A stretch of 64,000 nt of DNA from Peptoniphilus vaginalis (GTDB lineage: Bacteria; Bacillota; Clostridia; Tissierellales; Peptoniphilaceae). The notes under the pieces were generated by a model. That model searched no databases. It was not told the DNA's origin and saw only the letters and a list, made by a program, of their open reading frames with translations. The stretch lies in assembly GCF_900176605.1 (NCBI RefSeq), contig NZ_FXLP01000005.1, positions 434,001 through 498,000 on the forward strand, read 5' to 3'. The translations under genes and the position numbers were made by a program. Of this stretch, positions 37,469 to 45,437 are shown piece by piece (positions within the stretch are counted from its first letter, which is position 1; each line of letters begins with the position of its first letter).

Positions 37469-39517
37469 TTAGAAGTTCGGCACTCCATTATTTTTATTAA
37501 AGTTATTTCTGTTATAATCACTATTGTAACGATTAGTATTTAAAAAATATCTGTAATCTTGAAAGTCTTTCTTATTAGTAGTTCTATTTGCATAGTTTAA
37601 ATAAACTCTCGGATTTTCTATATATTTATTATTTGAATCTGCAATAATTTCACCGTCATAATTTAAATAACCGTCAAAAGACACAACATCATATAAATCT
37701 AAATTTTGTCCAGTTTGGAAATAAATTACTTTTCCTGGTTCTATTTTTGTATTATCTGATTGAATAACTCTTAATCCAATTTTAAAAACATTGTAATTAT
37801 AACCAACATCAACCTTACTTACAACCTGAAACATTGCACTAAATTTAAGGTTAGAATCCACCAAAGTAATTGTTTCAACATCACCGAAACTATTTAATGA
37901 TAAAAGAACACTCTTTCCTTTTAAATAACTTTCTGTAACTTGAGTTTGTTTAACACCATTATAAGATTTTATTTCATAACGATCAGCAAGATAATATTTC
38001 CTTGTATATCCATCAGTTGTAATTATATCTATATATCTATTTGATCTTATATTCGTAAAGGATGATTCATCTCCACTATATCCTACAACATCTCCCACTA
38101 CATTTGTATTAGTTTGGTTATTTGATGCGAGTCCCATAGCAACTTTATAGTTTACATAAAGTGTTATATTATCATTAATTGTTATTCTATCTAAATCTCT
38201 TGTAGAATTTGTGATATAAAATTCGTAATCCTTATTATCTTTTAATCTTATCTTCAAAGATGCTCTATCTTTATTAGATGTGTCTACTGAAATGATTCTT
38301 CCGGTAACATTAGCTTCTTTAGGGAATACTGTTATTTCTGTTATTTTATTATCAGAATTTGTTTTAAATTCAACTAAGTCATCTACTGAAATGTCTTCTA
38401 ATTTTAAATCTTTGCCATAAGCCTTAATTTTTACATTTTTATCTAAATCAAAAGTTTTTGTATCTGATGTTGAGATTTTTGATGTAGTTCTAAAGTTTAT
38501 AGAATCAGAGTTTTCTCTGTATCTAAGAGTGATTTGATTGTTGCCCTTAGAGTTTACATATCCAACCATATTAAGCATTGAATTTGTAACTGTTATAGTT
38601 TTTGCAGTTCCTTCTCTTTCACCAGTCTTAGCCTTAGCATATTCAATTTCAACTTCTTGACCAGCCTTAATATCTTCAAGCTTGATATCCTTATCTTTTA
38701 ATTTATACTTTGTATTACTATCAATATCAAAAGAATATTTTGTGCCTTTAGTTTCGATGATAACAACATTAACATTATTAAGCTTTGATGAAAGAATAAC
38801 TGTACCCTTCATTTTTTCAGTTTTTGCTTCAATTTTATTTTTTTCTGCGTAGTCAAAGGAAGCCTTTGTAATTATTGCAGTTTCAGCACGAGTGATTGCT
38901 CTATCACCTTCAAAGTTTCCATCAGATCCAGTTGACGCGAATATTTTTGCATCTACAAGAGAAGATAAATAACCCTTAAGAGTTTCGCTCATCTTATCCT
39001 TATCCTTATGTTTTAAAAGGCTTGTATTTCCATTTGGGCTAAGTTGTAGTGCCCTTGCAAAGAAAATTGCTATGTCGCTTCTAGTTGGGTATTCTCTACC
39101 ACTTATTTTAAAGAAACCTCTTTCATTTGCTTTCTTTAAAGAGCTTTCATCTAGGTAACCTCTGTGAAGTGCTAGGCATATTGCTTCTTCTGCCCAAGAG
39201 TTTACACCGTTATCTTTAGCAATTTTAGAATATTTTTCTTTAGCAGTTTTTAACTCTTGATCGCTTGGTCTTAAAACTTGTTTGATTAGTTGTAGAAGCT
39301 CTTCTAGAGAAACAGACTCAGCTGGTTTAAACTCTCCATCAGGGTGTCCATTAATAATATTGTTGTCACTTAATTTATCGATAGCATCGTAAGCCCAAGA
39401 ATATTTGTTGTTTATCTTTTTCACATCTTTGAACTCTTTAGCAAAAGTTGCACTTGGCGCTAGCATCAAAGCTGCAAGTCCAAGAGCAGCAGCTCTTTTT
39501 AAATTGTTGGATTTCAT
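37469..39517 (-). CDS. Large secreted SLH-domain protein
   Basis: This is a 682-residue exported protein. The signal peptide (LKRAAALGLAALMLAPSATF) is followed by three SLH modules (PDGEFKPAESVSLEELLQLI; YPTRSDIAVFFARAL; GDRAITRAETAIIT) to about residue 230. The remainder, about 440 residues, is a series of beta-rich repeats of DUF5666-like character (GTVILSSKLNNVNVVIIETKG; GYVNSKGNNQITLRY; GRIISVDTSN). The end is Asn/Tyr/Arg-rich (NRYNSDYNRNNFNKNNG). SLH modules bind secondary wall polymers, so this is probably a surface-layer or coat component. It has a consensus promoter (39554-39559) and a strong terminator, consistent with high expression. The role of the repeat region is unknown. Confidence 0.87.
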   Translation of the reverse strand: MKSNNLKRAAALGLAALMLAPSATFAKEFKDVKKINNKYSWAYDAIDKLSDNNIINGHPDGEFKPAESVSLEELLQLIKQVLRPSDQELKTAKEKYSKIAKDNGVNSWAEEAICLALHRGYLDESSLKKANERGFFKISGREYPTRSDIAIFFARALQLSPNGNTSLLKHKDKDKMSETLKGYLSSLVDAKIFASTGSDGNFEGDRAITRAETAIITKASFDYAEKNKIEAKTEKMKGTVILSSKLNNVNVVIIETKGTKYSFDIDSNTKYKLKDKDIKLEDIKAGQEVEIEYAKAKTGEREGTAKTITVTNSMLNMVGYVNSKGNNQITLRYRENSDSINFRTTSKISTSDTKTFDLDKNVKIKAYGKDLKLEDISVDDLVEFKTNSDNKITEITVFPKEANVTGRIISVDTSNKDRASLKIRLKDNKDYEFYITNSTRDLDRITINDNITLYVNYKVAMGLASNNQTNTNVVGDVVGYSGDESSFTNIRSNRYIDIITTDGYTRKYYLADRYEIKSYNGVKQTQVTESYLKGKSVLLSLNSFGDVETITLVDSNLKFSAMFQVVSKVDVGYNYNVFKIGLRVIQSDNTKIEPGKVIYFQTGQNLDLYDVVSFDGYLNYDGEIIADSNNKYIENPRVYLNYANRTTNKKDFQDYRYFLNTNRYNSDYNRNNFNKNNGVPNF

Positions 39518-39553
39518 AATAAAACCTCCATTTTCTTTCTAAATCTTTTAATC

Positions 39554-39559
39554 ATTATA
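39554..39559 (-). promoter_or_regulatory. Extended -10 of the large SLH gene
   Basis: On the minus strand TGTTATAAT (TGn-TATAAT) sits about 35 bases upstream of ATG 39517; the ribosome site is GGAGG. The -35 is not obvious. Confidence 0.5.
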
Positions 39560-39641
39560 ACATAAATCTACTTTTATGAAATTTAGAATTTATTAAAATT
39601 CTATTAAATTAACAAGGAAAAGTATCTATTAAAACAATATA

Positions 39642-39672
39642 TTGAATAAACTTAGCTCTTATTTGGTATAAT
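39642..39672 (+). promoter_or_regulatory. Promoter for the siroheme-like gene
   Basis: TATAAT (39667-39672) is preceded by TTGAAT (39642-39647) with a rather long 19-bp gap (18 bp if TGAATA is used). AAAGGAG follows just before ATG 39725. Confidence 0.45.
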
Positions 39673-39724
39673 TAAGCTAAGTGACACATACACTAATGTA
39701 AAAAATTTTTAAAGGAGTGATAAG

Positions 39725-40537
39725 ATGCGATATATGCCAGTGAGCTTAGATACTCTCGACAAAAAAATCCTAATTTTAGGTGGAGGTTATCTTGCCTATT
39801 CTGCTTTAAAGTCTGTTATTGATTCAGATGCAGAAATTTATATGATTGGAGATTCTTTTACAACAAATATTGTAAATATTGCTGAGAAGTCCCAAGGCAG
39901 AATTAAATTAAAGGAACACGAAGTTGATAAAGACTTTATGTTTATGGGCTATGATTATGTACTAATAGCTACTGAAAACTTCGAAGTAAATGAAGCTTTA
40001 GAAAAAAGAGCTCTTTCAAGAAAAATGGTTTATCAAAGGTTTGACATCTTGTCTAAGTCTTTGATCTCTATTAATAAATCTATTGAACGAGGACCTTTAA
40101 CTTTTTCACTTAATTCTCCTAGGATTAACCCAACTATTACTGATATTATTTTTGAAGATTTAGAAAAATTTTCAAAAAAATATAGCATTGAAAAAATTAA
40201 TATTCTAAATGAAATTAGATCAGAATTAGTTCGTAAAAATTCACAAAACATTGACGAAATTATCAGAAGGCTTTATGAAAGTGAAACTATAAACCTTTCA
40301 ACTTTCCTAGATAAGATGCCTGGATATAAGATTGAGGATTTAAAATCATCAGAAGATTTAATTGATTCAATTGAAAAGGGAGAAGAAATTAAGTCTGAAA
40401 AAGAATCTACAATGGATAATGATCAAATTATAAAAAGGAACCTTAATGATGCAAAGAGCATCTCAAAGGATAAAGAACTTGATAAATCAAATTTAAATTT
40501 AGATTCTTTTAAAGATTTAGATAAGTTTGATAAGTAA
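39725..40537 (+). CDS. Siroheme-synthase-like NAD-binding protein (CysG/Met8 N-domain type)
   Basis: The 270-residue protein begins like the precorrin-2 dehydrogenase/sirohydrochlorin ferrochelatase N-domain: YMPVSLDTLDKKILILGGGY (Rossmann loop GGGYLA), VLIATENFEVNEAL and RGPLTFSLNSPRINPTITD. The family form near the last motif is RG-x-L-x-IAISTxGxSP, so the phosphate/substrate loop is altered. The usual VNVVDD segment reads VYQRFD, and a catalytic Asp may be lost. The last 75 residues are a charged Lys/Asp/Glu/Ser tail not typical of the family. No other siroheme or cobalamin genes are nearby. It could be a redox-sensing or heme-related NAD-binding protein; the enzyme call is not safe. A cupin follows 24 bases later. 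Confidence 0.65.
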   Translation: MRYMPVSLDTLDKKILILGGGYLAYSALKSVIDSDAEIYMIGDSFTTNIVNIAEKSQGRIKLKEHEVDKDFMFMGYDYVLIATENFEVNEALEKRALSRKMVYQRFDILSKSLISINKSIERGPLTFSLNSPRINPTITDIIFEDLEKFSKKYSIEKINILNEIRSELVRKNSQNIDEIIRRLYESETINLSTFLDKMPGYKIEDLKSSEDLIDSIEKGEEIKSEKESTMDNDQIIKRNLNDAKSISKDKELDKSNLNLDSFKDLDKFDK

Positions 40538-40561
40538 TATAATCAAGAAAGGATGTATAAA

Positions 40562-40849
40562 ATGATTGGTTATGTAGGAAGTATGCCTGGAAAAGTTTTT
40601 AACGAAAAAGAATTTACTCTAGTAAAAAAAGTTTTGGCTCCTGGAGAAATTATTGAAAAACACAAGCACCCTGGCTTTACTGTACTTGTAACTATTGTTA
40701 AGGGTGAAATAAAAGTACTATTAAATGATGAAGAAGATAGAGAGTTTGAACCAGGTAAGGTTTTGAAGTTTGATGGTGAAAATTATATTTCTATTTATGC
40801 TGTTAAGGCTAGTGAATTTTTTGTTACTCTAATAAAAAAGAGTGAGTAA
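40562..40849 (+). CDS. Small single-domain cupin
   Basis: The 95-residue protein begins MIGYVGSMPGKVF. ATG 40562 is chosen because GAAAGGA lies 10 bases ahead, while ATG 40553 is too close to it. The cupin fold is suggested by LAPGEIIEKHKHPGFTVLVT (H-x-H metal ligands), KGEIKVLLND and FEPGKVLKFDG. Such proteins may bind a metal and a small ligand, or act as sensors; no substrate is indicated. Direction and spacing suggest cotranscription with the siroheme-like gene. The downstream terminator has been split by an IS. Confidence 0.75.
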   Translation: MIGYVGSMPGKVFNEKEFTLVKKVLAPGEIIEKHKHPGFTVLVTIVKGEIKVLLNDEEDREFEPGKVLKFDGENYISIYAVKASEFFVTLIKKSE

Positions 40850-40885
40850 ATTGTAATTTAATTTAATATAAGCGTTAATATTAAA

Positions 40886-40896
40886 ATAACCTCATG
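40886..40896. terminator. Left arm of a terminator split by the IS150-like element
   Basis: ATAACCTCATG here is the exact complement of CATGAGGTTAT at 42473-42483, on the far side of the IS. Joined across the insertion they make an 11-bp stem with an ATTT loop and T-rich flanks. That would be a bidirectional terminator between the cupin gene (plus) and the PEP synthase gene (minus). Confidence 0.75.
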
Positions 40897-40897
40897 A

Positions 40898-40901
40898 TTT
40901 C
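40898..40901. repeat. Left 4-bp target duplication of the IS150-like element
   Basis: TTTC here matches TTTC at 42470-42473. Removing the IS and one copy restores a perfect hairpin, which supports the duplication call. Confidence 0.75.
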
Positions 40902-40957
40902 TGAACTGACCCCCAAAAGTTGGACTTAAAAACCAACTTAAGGAGGTCAGTTTTTAA

Positions 40958-41383
40958 ATGGCAAAATACAAAACAGAATTTAAGGTTAAAGTAGTAAAAG
41001 AATATCTTGAAGGAAATGTAAGTTACAAAGACTTAGCGAAAAAATACTCCATACCAGATAAACATATCGTTAGAACTTGGGTTAATGCTTATGAATCTCA
41101 AGGCTATGAAGGACTAAAAGTATCAAGAAAAAATAATAACTACTCTTTAGACTTAAAACTAAATGTAGTAGACTTGTATTTAACAGGAGAAATGTCCTAT
41201 CAAAGCCTAGCAAATGAACTTAAAATCAGTAATCCATCCATTATAGCTAGATGGGTAAAAGAATTTAGAGACGAAGGCATAGAAGGACTGAAACCAAAAA
41301 AGAGAGGAAGACCTTCAAATATGCCAAATACAGATAAAAATAAAGATTTAAAAAACAAACATAATAAAACAAAAAAGAATTGA
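40958..41383 (+). CDS. IS3-family transposase, OrfA (helix-turn-helix part)
   Basis: The 141-residue product has two tandem HTH units: KTEFKVKVVKEYLEGNVSYK... with HIVRTWVNAYESQGYEGLK, and SLDLKLNVVDLYLTGEMSYQ... with IARWVKEFRDEGIEGLK. A Lys/Asn-rich end follows. It provides DNA binding for the IS150-type transposase. The stop (41381-41383) follows an AAAAAAG run at about 41371-41377. There a -1 shift opens the frame reading ELSELEKLRKENYYLQM, the usual leucine-zipper start of OrfB. Ribosome site AAGGAGG precedes ATG 40958. Confidence 0.88.
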   Translation: MAKYKTEFKVKVVKEYLEGNVSYKDLAKKYSIPDKHIVRTWVNAYESQGYEGLKVSRKNNNYSLDLKLNVVDLYLTGEMSYQSLANELKISNPSIIARWVKEFRDEGIEGLKPKKRGRPSNMPNTDKNKDLKNKHNKTKKN

Positions 41384-42371
41384 GTGAATTAGAAAAACTA
41401 AGAAAAGAAAACTACTATCTTCAAATGGAAGTAGAAATTCTAAAAAAAAAGATTCAATTCTCTCAAATGACAGAAACAGAAATAGACGAATATCTAAGGT
41501 CATTAGATCATTAAGAGATAAATTCAAACTAAAGGATCTTTTAGAATACTTTAACTTTCCAAAATCAAGCTACATGTATTGGCAACAACGCTTAGACATA
41601 CCAAACAAAGATGAGCAAGTAGAGAAGAAAATACTAGAGATTAGAAAAGATAATCCAAACTATGGATACAGAAGAATAACAGCAATGTTAAAGAAAACAG
41701 GGCTTTTGATAAATAAAAAGAAAGTTCAAAGACTAGTACAAAAGCTAAAACTTCAAGTAACAAACTTCTCAAGAAAAACAAGAAAATACTCATCATACAA
41801 AGGAACAATAGGTAGAGTAGCAGACAATAAAATAAATAGAAACTTTAAAGTAGAAAAAGCCTACACATATATAACAACAGATACAACAGAATTTAAGTAT
41901 CTAGAAAAAGATACAAAAGACAACTATCAAGTAAAAAAACTTTATCTAAATCCATATTTAGATATGTATAATGGTGAAATAATATCCTATGAGATATCAA
42001 AACAACCAACACTAGAACCAATACTAAAAGCCTTAGACAAAGCAATAGAAATAACAAGCACTAACAAGAATAAGAGGATCTTTCATTCAGACCAAGGATG
42101 GGCTTATCAAATAAAACAATATACATCAAGACTTGAAAAAGAAGGGATAACCCAATCGATGTCAAGAAAGGGAAATTGCCTAGATAACTCCCCAATGGAA
42201 AACTTCTTCGGGATACTTAAACAAGAAATCTACTATGGCAAGAAATTCTATTCATATGAAGAATTAAAAGAAACAATAGAAGAGTATATAGAATATTACA
42301 ATAAAGACAGAATAAAAGAAAAATTAGGATATTTAAGTCCAGTGGAATATAGAAAGTTAAACGCAGCATAA
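41377..42371 (+). CDS. IS3-family transposase, OrfB (DDE integrase), possibly frame-disrupted
   Basis: The catalytic part reads from the HTH_21 region (VEKKILEIRKDNPNYGYRRI) into the rve integrase core. TTDTTEFKYL carries the first Asp, FHSDQGWAYQ the second, and NSPMENFFGILKQEIYY the Glu. The end is YNKDRIKEKLGYLSPVEYR. The frame entered from orfA by a -1 shift runs only to TAA near 41512. The catalytic frame is another -1 away and becomes open after about 41387. The two could be joined at A9 (41442-41450). So expression needs a second slip, or this copy carries a one-base indel. The first ATG in the catalytic frame is 41574, too late for a full OrfB. Confidence 0.75.
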
Positions 42372-42377
42372 AAAATT

Positions 42378-42397
42378 TTCCACCCCTAGGGGTGGAA
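42378..42397 (+). terminator. Palindrome after the IS transposase
   Basis: TTCCACCCCT and its exact complement form a 20-bp palindrome 7 bases after the orfB stop. It probably ends transposase mRNA. Confidence 0.5.
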
Positions 42398-42472
42398 AGC
42401 AATAAAATAATACCAGAACTAGTAAACTACCAGTCCTGGTATTAGGTCCAACTTTATGGGGTCACCACATTT

Positions 42473-42483
42473 CATGAGGTTAT
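42473..42483. terminator. Right arm of the split terminator
   Basis: CATGAGGTTAT complements 40886-40896. Alone it cannot form the stem, so the PEP synthase transcript (minus) now reads into the IS. An element-internal palindrome may compensate. Confidence 0.7.
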
Positions 42484-42507
42484 TTCCTTTATAAAATTTA
42501 ATTTTAT

Positions 42508-44850
42508 TTACATTTGTCTAAGTTTTTTAAGAATTATTTTTTGTTCAACACTTGCAACAAGTCTTCTAGTATATTCAACTGTATCAGGGTTAACTGACAT
42601 TGAAGTTATTCCACATTCAACAAGGAATTCTGCAAGTTCTGGATATTGACTTGGTCCTTGACCACAGATTGAGCAAGTGATTCCCTTCTTATTTGCTGCA
42701 TCAATTATTGTCTTAAGAGCAATCTTAACTGCATCATTTCTTTCATCAAAGTATCCCATGTTGTTAAGGATTCCTGAGTCTCTATCAGCTCCCATTACTA
42801 ATTGTGTTAGGTCGTTAGATCCAATTGAGAATCCATCAACGAGTTCTGCAAATTCTTCTGCTTGAAGAACTACTGCAGGTACTTCTGCCATTATCCAAAT
42901 CTTAAAGTTCTTTGATTGAACTAGACCTTCTTCAGCCATAATTCCCTTAACAACCTTAAGTTCTTGTGGAGTTCTAACAAATGGTAGCATAACAATTACG
43001 TTAGTAAGACCATACTCTTCTCTAACTTTTTTGATTGCTTGACATTCTAGTCTAAATCCTTTTTCGTATTCTGGAGAAATATATCTTGAAACACCTCTCC
43101 AACCAATCATTGGGTTTGCTTCGATTGGTTCAACTTCGTCTCCACCCTTTAGACCTCTAAATTCATTTGTTCTAAAGTCACTTGTTCTTACAACAAGATT
43201 CTTAGGATAAATTGCTTGAGCAACTTTAGAGATACCTTCAGCAAGTTTGTCTACCATTAGGTCTCCTTGACCAGTCTTTACAAGATACATTGGATGAGCA
43301 CCTATCATGTTAGTGAAGATAAATTCAGTTCTCATTAGACCAATACCATCCATTGGTAGGTTTTTATATTTATCTATTAGTCCTGGTTCGCCAAGATTCA
43401 TATAAATCTTAGTAGCAGTTGTTGGTGCAAACAAATTTCTAAGTTCGTCAATATTTCCAAGGCTTGGTCCTGAAGATTGACTTTCAGTTTTCTTTTCTGC
43501 TTTTTCTTTAAGAACTTCTCCTTCATAAACAATACCTCTTACTGCATCAACTGTAACACTATCACCAGTCTTAAGAGATTTTGTAGCATTTTTAGCTCCA
43601 ACTATACAAGGTATTTGTAATTCTCTTGAAACAATTGCTGCATGACAAGTTCTTCCACCTTCATCAGTGACTACACCAGCGCACTTTCTCATAGCAGGTA
43701 CCATATCAGGGTTTGTCATAGCAGTTACAAGAACATCACCTTCTTCAACAAGGTTGATTTCGGAAATATCTTTAATAAGTTTTACCTTACCTCTTCCAAT
43801 TCCTGGAGAAGCTGGTAGACCCTTGCAAAGGGTAACTAATTTTTCTTCCTTTTCTTCTTCAAGAGTAGTTATAGGTCTTGATTGTAGGAAGTAAAATTCT
43901 TTTGTATCTGCATCAAATCCCCATTCAGTGTCTTGTACTGATCCGTAAAGTTTTTCTACCTTAAGTCCTCTTTCAATTAGAGTGTTAAGTTCTTCTGGTG
44001 CTAGAGCTTCTGCCTTTATAGCATCTTCTCCTAAAACATCTTTAACATTAACCGTCCTAGTTCCAACACCATTTTCATTTTTAATTACCATATATTCTTT
44101 TTCAGAAATATTTTTTTCAATAACTTTTTTTGTCTTTTTGTCAATAATATATTCGTCAGGAGTAACTATACCTGATACAACAGCTTCTCCAAGTCCATAA
44201 GATGCGTTAATCATCATTTCATCTTTAGAGTTATTAATTGGATTTGCTGTGAACATAACTCCAGATTTTTCTGAGTTAACCATTTTTTGAATTACAACAG
44301 AAAGAGCTACATCAAAGTGATCATAGTTTTGTTTTTCTCTGTAGTAAATTGCTCTTGATGTCCAAAGGGATGCAAAGCAATCTCTAATGTGGTTTAAAAG
44401 TTCTTCTTCGCCACTAATGTGTAAGTAAGTATCTTGTTGTCCTGCAAAGGATGCATCTGGAAGGTCTTCTGCAGTAGCAGATGATCTAACTGCAACTTCT
44501 GGGTCCTTAACTCCAATGTTTTCAGAAAATTCTCTGTAAGCTCTTAGGATCTCTTCTTCAAGTTCAGGGTCAAAGTCTTTTTCTCTAATCTTAGTTTGAA
44601 TTTCCTTTGAAGCATTAGTAAGGTCATCAACATTTTCAACGTCTACAGCTTCCATTAATAATTTAACAACTTCATCAAGTTCTGCGTATTTAATAAATTT
44701 AGTGTATGCTTCTGCTGTTACACAAAATCCTGGAGGCACTGGTAGACCAAAGCTAGTTAACTCACCAAGATTAGCTCCCTTTCCTCCAACAATTCCTACA
44801 TCTTCTTTACCGATTTCATCAAACCATTTAATATAATTATACTTAGACAT
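42508..44850 (-). CDS. ppsA: Phosphoenolpyruvate synthase
   Basis: PpsA converts pyruvate, ATP and water to PEP, AMP and phosphate, opening gluconeogenesis from pyruvate. ATG 44850 is chosen for AAGGAGG eight bases ahead. The N-terminal ATP-grasp part shows VGGKGANLGELTSFGLPVP, VRSSATAEDLPDASFAGQQ and FYFLQSRPITT. The central phospho-His domain has DEGGRTCHAAIVSRELQIP with the catalytic His. The C-terminal PEP/pyruvate barrel shows GIGLMRTEF, RTSDFRTNEF, GSNDLTQLVMGADRDSG and SICGQGPS. Length is 780, matching PpsA; pyruvate phosphate dikinase would be nearer 880. PEP is also the entry substrate for the aro operon 9 kb away. No PpsR-type regulator is adjacent. Confidence 0.9.
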   Translation of the reverse strand: MSKYNYIKWFDEIGKEDVGIVGGKGANLGELTSFGLPVPPGFCVTAEAYTKFIKYAELDEVVKLLMEAVDVENVDDLTNASKEIQTKIREKDFDPELEEEILRAYREFSENIGVKDPEVAVRSSATAEDLPDASFAGQQDTYLHISGEEELLNHIRDCFASLWTSRAIYYREKQNYDHFDVALSVVIQKMVNSEKSGVMFTANPINNSKDEMMINASYGLGEAVVSGIVTPDEYIIDKKTKKVIEKNISEKEYMVIKNENGVGTRTVNVKDVLGEDAIKAEALAPEELNTLIERGLKVEKLYGSVQDTEWGFDADTKEFYFLQSRPITTLEEEKEEKLVTLCKGLPASPGIGRGKVKLIKDISEINLVEEGDVLVTAMTNPDMVPAMRKCAGVVTDEGGRTCHAAIVSRELQIPCIVGAKNATKSLKTGDSVTVDAVRGIVYEGEVLKEKAEKKTESQSSGPSLGNIDELRNLFAPTTATKIYMNLGEPGLIDKYKNLPMDGIGLMRTEFIFTNMIGAHPMYLVKTGQGDLMVDKLAEGISKVAQAIYPKNLVVRTSDFRTNEFRGLKGGDEVEPIEANPMIGWRGVSRYISPEYEKGFRLECQAIKKVREEYGLTNVIVMLPFVRTPQELKVVKGIMAEEGLVQSKNFKIWIMAEVPAVVLQAEEFAELVDGFSIGSNDLTQLVMGADRDSGILNNMGYFDERNDAVKIALKTIIDAANKKGITCSICGQGPSQYPELAEFLVECGITSMSVNPDTVEYTRRLVASVEQKIILKKLRQM

Positions 44851-44874
44851 AATTCCTCCTTGTTTTCTAAAAAT

Positions 44875-44902
44875 ATTATAACACATATATTATATATGTC
44901 AT
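44875..44902 (-). promoter_or_regulatory. Promoter of ppsA with AT palindrome in the spacer
   Basis: On the minus strand ATGACA (-35), 16 bp and TATAAT (-10) lie 25 bases before ATG 44850. The spacer and the end of the -35 contain ACATATAT/ATATATGT arms around one base (44883-44899). This may be an operator or only AT-rich symmetry. Confidence 0.4.
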
Positions 44903-44903
44903 A

Positions 44904-45437
44904 CTACTTTTTTAAAGATTTTCTAAGTTCATCAATAGACATTGTTGAAACTTTATCTCTAGGTATTTCTAATATATCTACTAAGTGATAAATATCTTCC
45001 ATACTAGGTGCTTCTATCTCAACATATGGTTTTGGATAAGTATCCTTGTCCCAAGTATCTATGTCAATAATAAATTTTTTATAGGAATATTTTTTTCTAT
45101 GCTTAAAGCCCTTGTGATATATGTCATATCCAAGGCACTTCAAAATATTAATAAGATCCTCTACACTGGTAATCTCTGTTGTGTGTTCTATATTGTCCCT
45201 AACCTTAAAATCAGAAACATTTTCTTTAAAGGTAAAATATTTTTTCTCTCCATCAGAGGATTCAGAAATTCTAATTCTCAAATACCCCTTCTTTTTGTAA
45301 ATCTTATGAGCTGTTGAATTTACAGTAATATTGGTTTGATTTTCTTCTTTAACAAATTTGCCACCAATCTTTTTTATTTTATCTTCAAATTCTTCTACAT
45401 CAATATCAAGAAGTTTAACCTCTATCTCTCTTTCCAT
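44904..45437 (-). CDS. CYTH-domain phosphohydrolase/adenylate-cyclase-like protein
   Basis: The 177-residue protein carries the ExExK signature MEREIEVKLL at the start, then the charged strands of the CYTH tunnel (YLRIRISE, YFTFKE, HRKKYSYK, FIIDIDTW and YVEIEAPS). CYTH proteins act on triphosphate compounds: thiamine triphosphate, inorganic triphosphate, or (class IV) ATP to cAMP. Which applies cannot be told here. It overlaps the stop of the phosphoesterase gene by 1 base and is likely cotranscribed with it. Confidence 0.85.
   Translation of the reverse strand: MEREIEVKLLDIDVEEFEDKIKKIGGKFVKEENQTNITVNSTAHKIYKKKGYLRIRISESSDGEKKYFTFKENVSDFKVRDNIEHTTEITSVEDLINILKCLGYDIYHKGFKHRKKYSYKKFIIDIDTWDKDTYPKPYVEIEAPSMEDIYHLVDILEIPRDKVSTMSIDELRKSLKK

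Larger units (their letters stand above)
40902..42469 (+). mobile_element. IS3-family (IS150-like) insertion sequence
   Basis: The element has two consecutive transposase frames between imperfect inverted ends. The left end (40902-40925) and right end (42446-42469) share TGACCCC and AAAGTTGGAC in order, about 18 of 24 positions. The flanking direct repeat is TTTC at 40898-40901 and 42470-42473, a 4-bp target duplication, normal for IS3. Length is about 1.57 kb. It contains a 20-bp perfect palindrome after orfB. The insertion point is the loop of a terminator. Confidence 0.88.

Noticed and set aside
42508-44850. Pyruvate phosphate dikinase instead of PEP synthase
   Set aside because: Length of 780 residues and N-terminal VGGKGANLGELTSFGLPVP with the FYFLQSRPITT end of the ATP-grasp part fit PpsA; PPDK is about 100 residues longer with a different N-terminus.
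44985-45317. 110-codon frame antisense to the CYTH gene
   Set aside because: No ribosome site and no recognisable domain; the CYTH signature on the other strand is clear.
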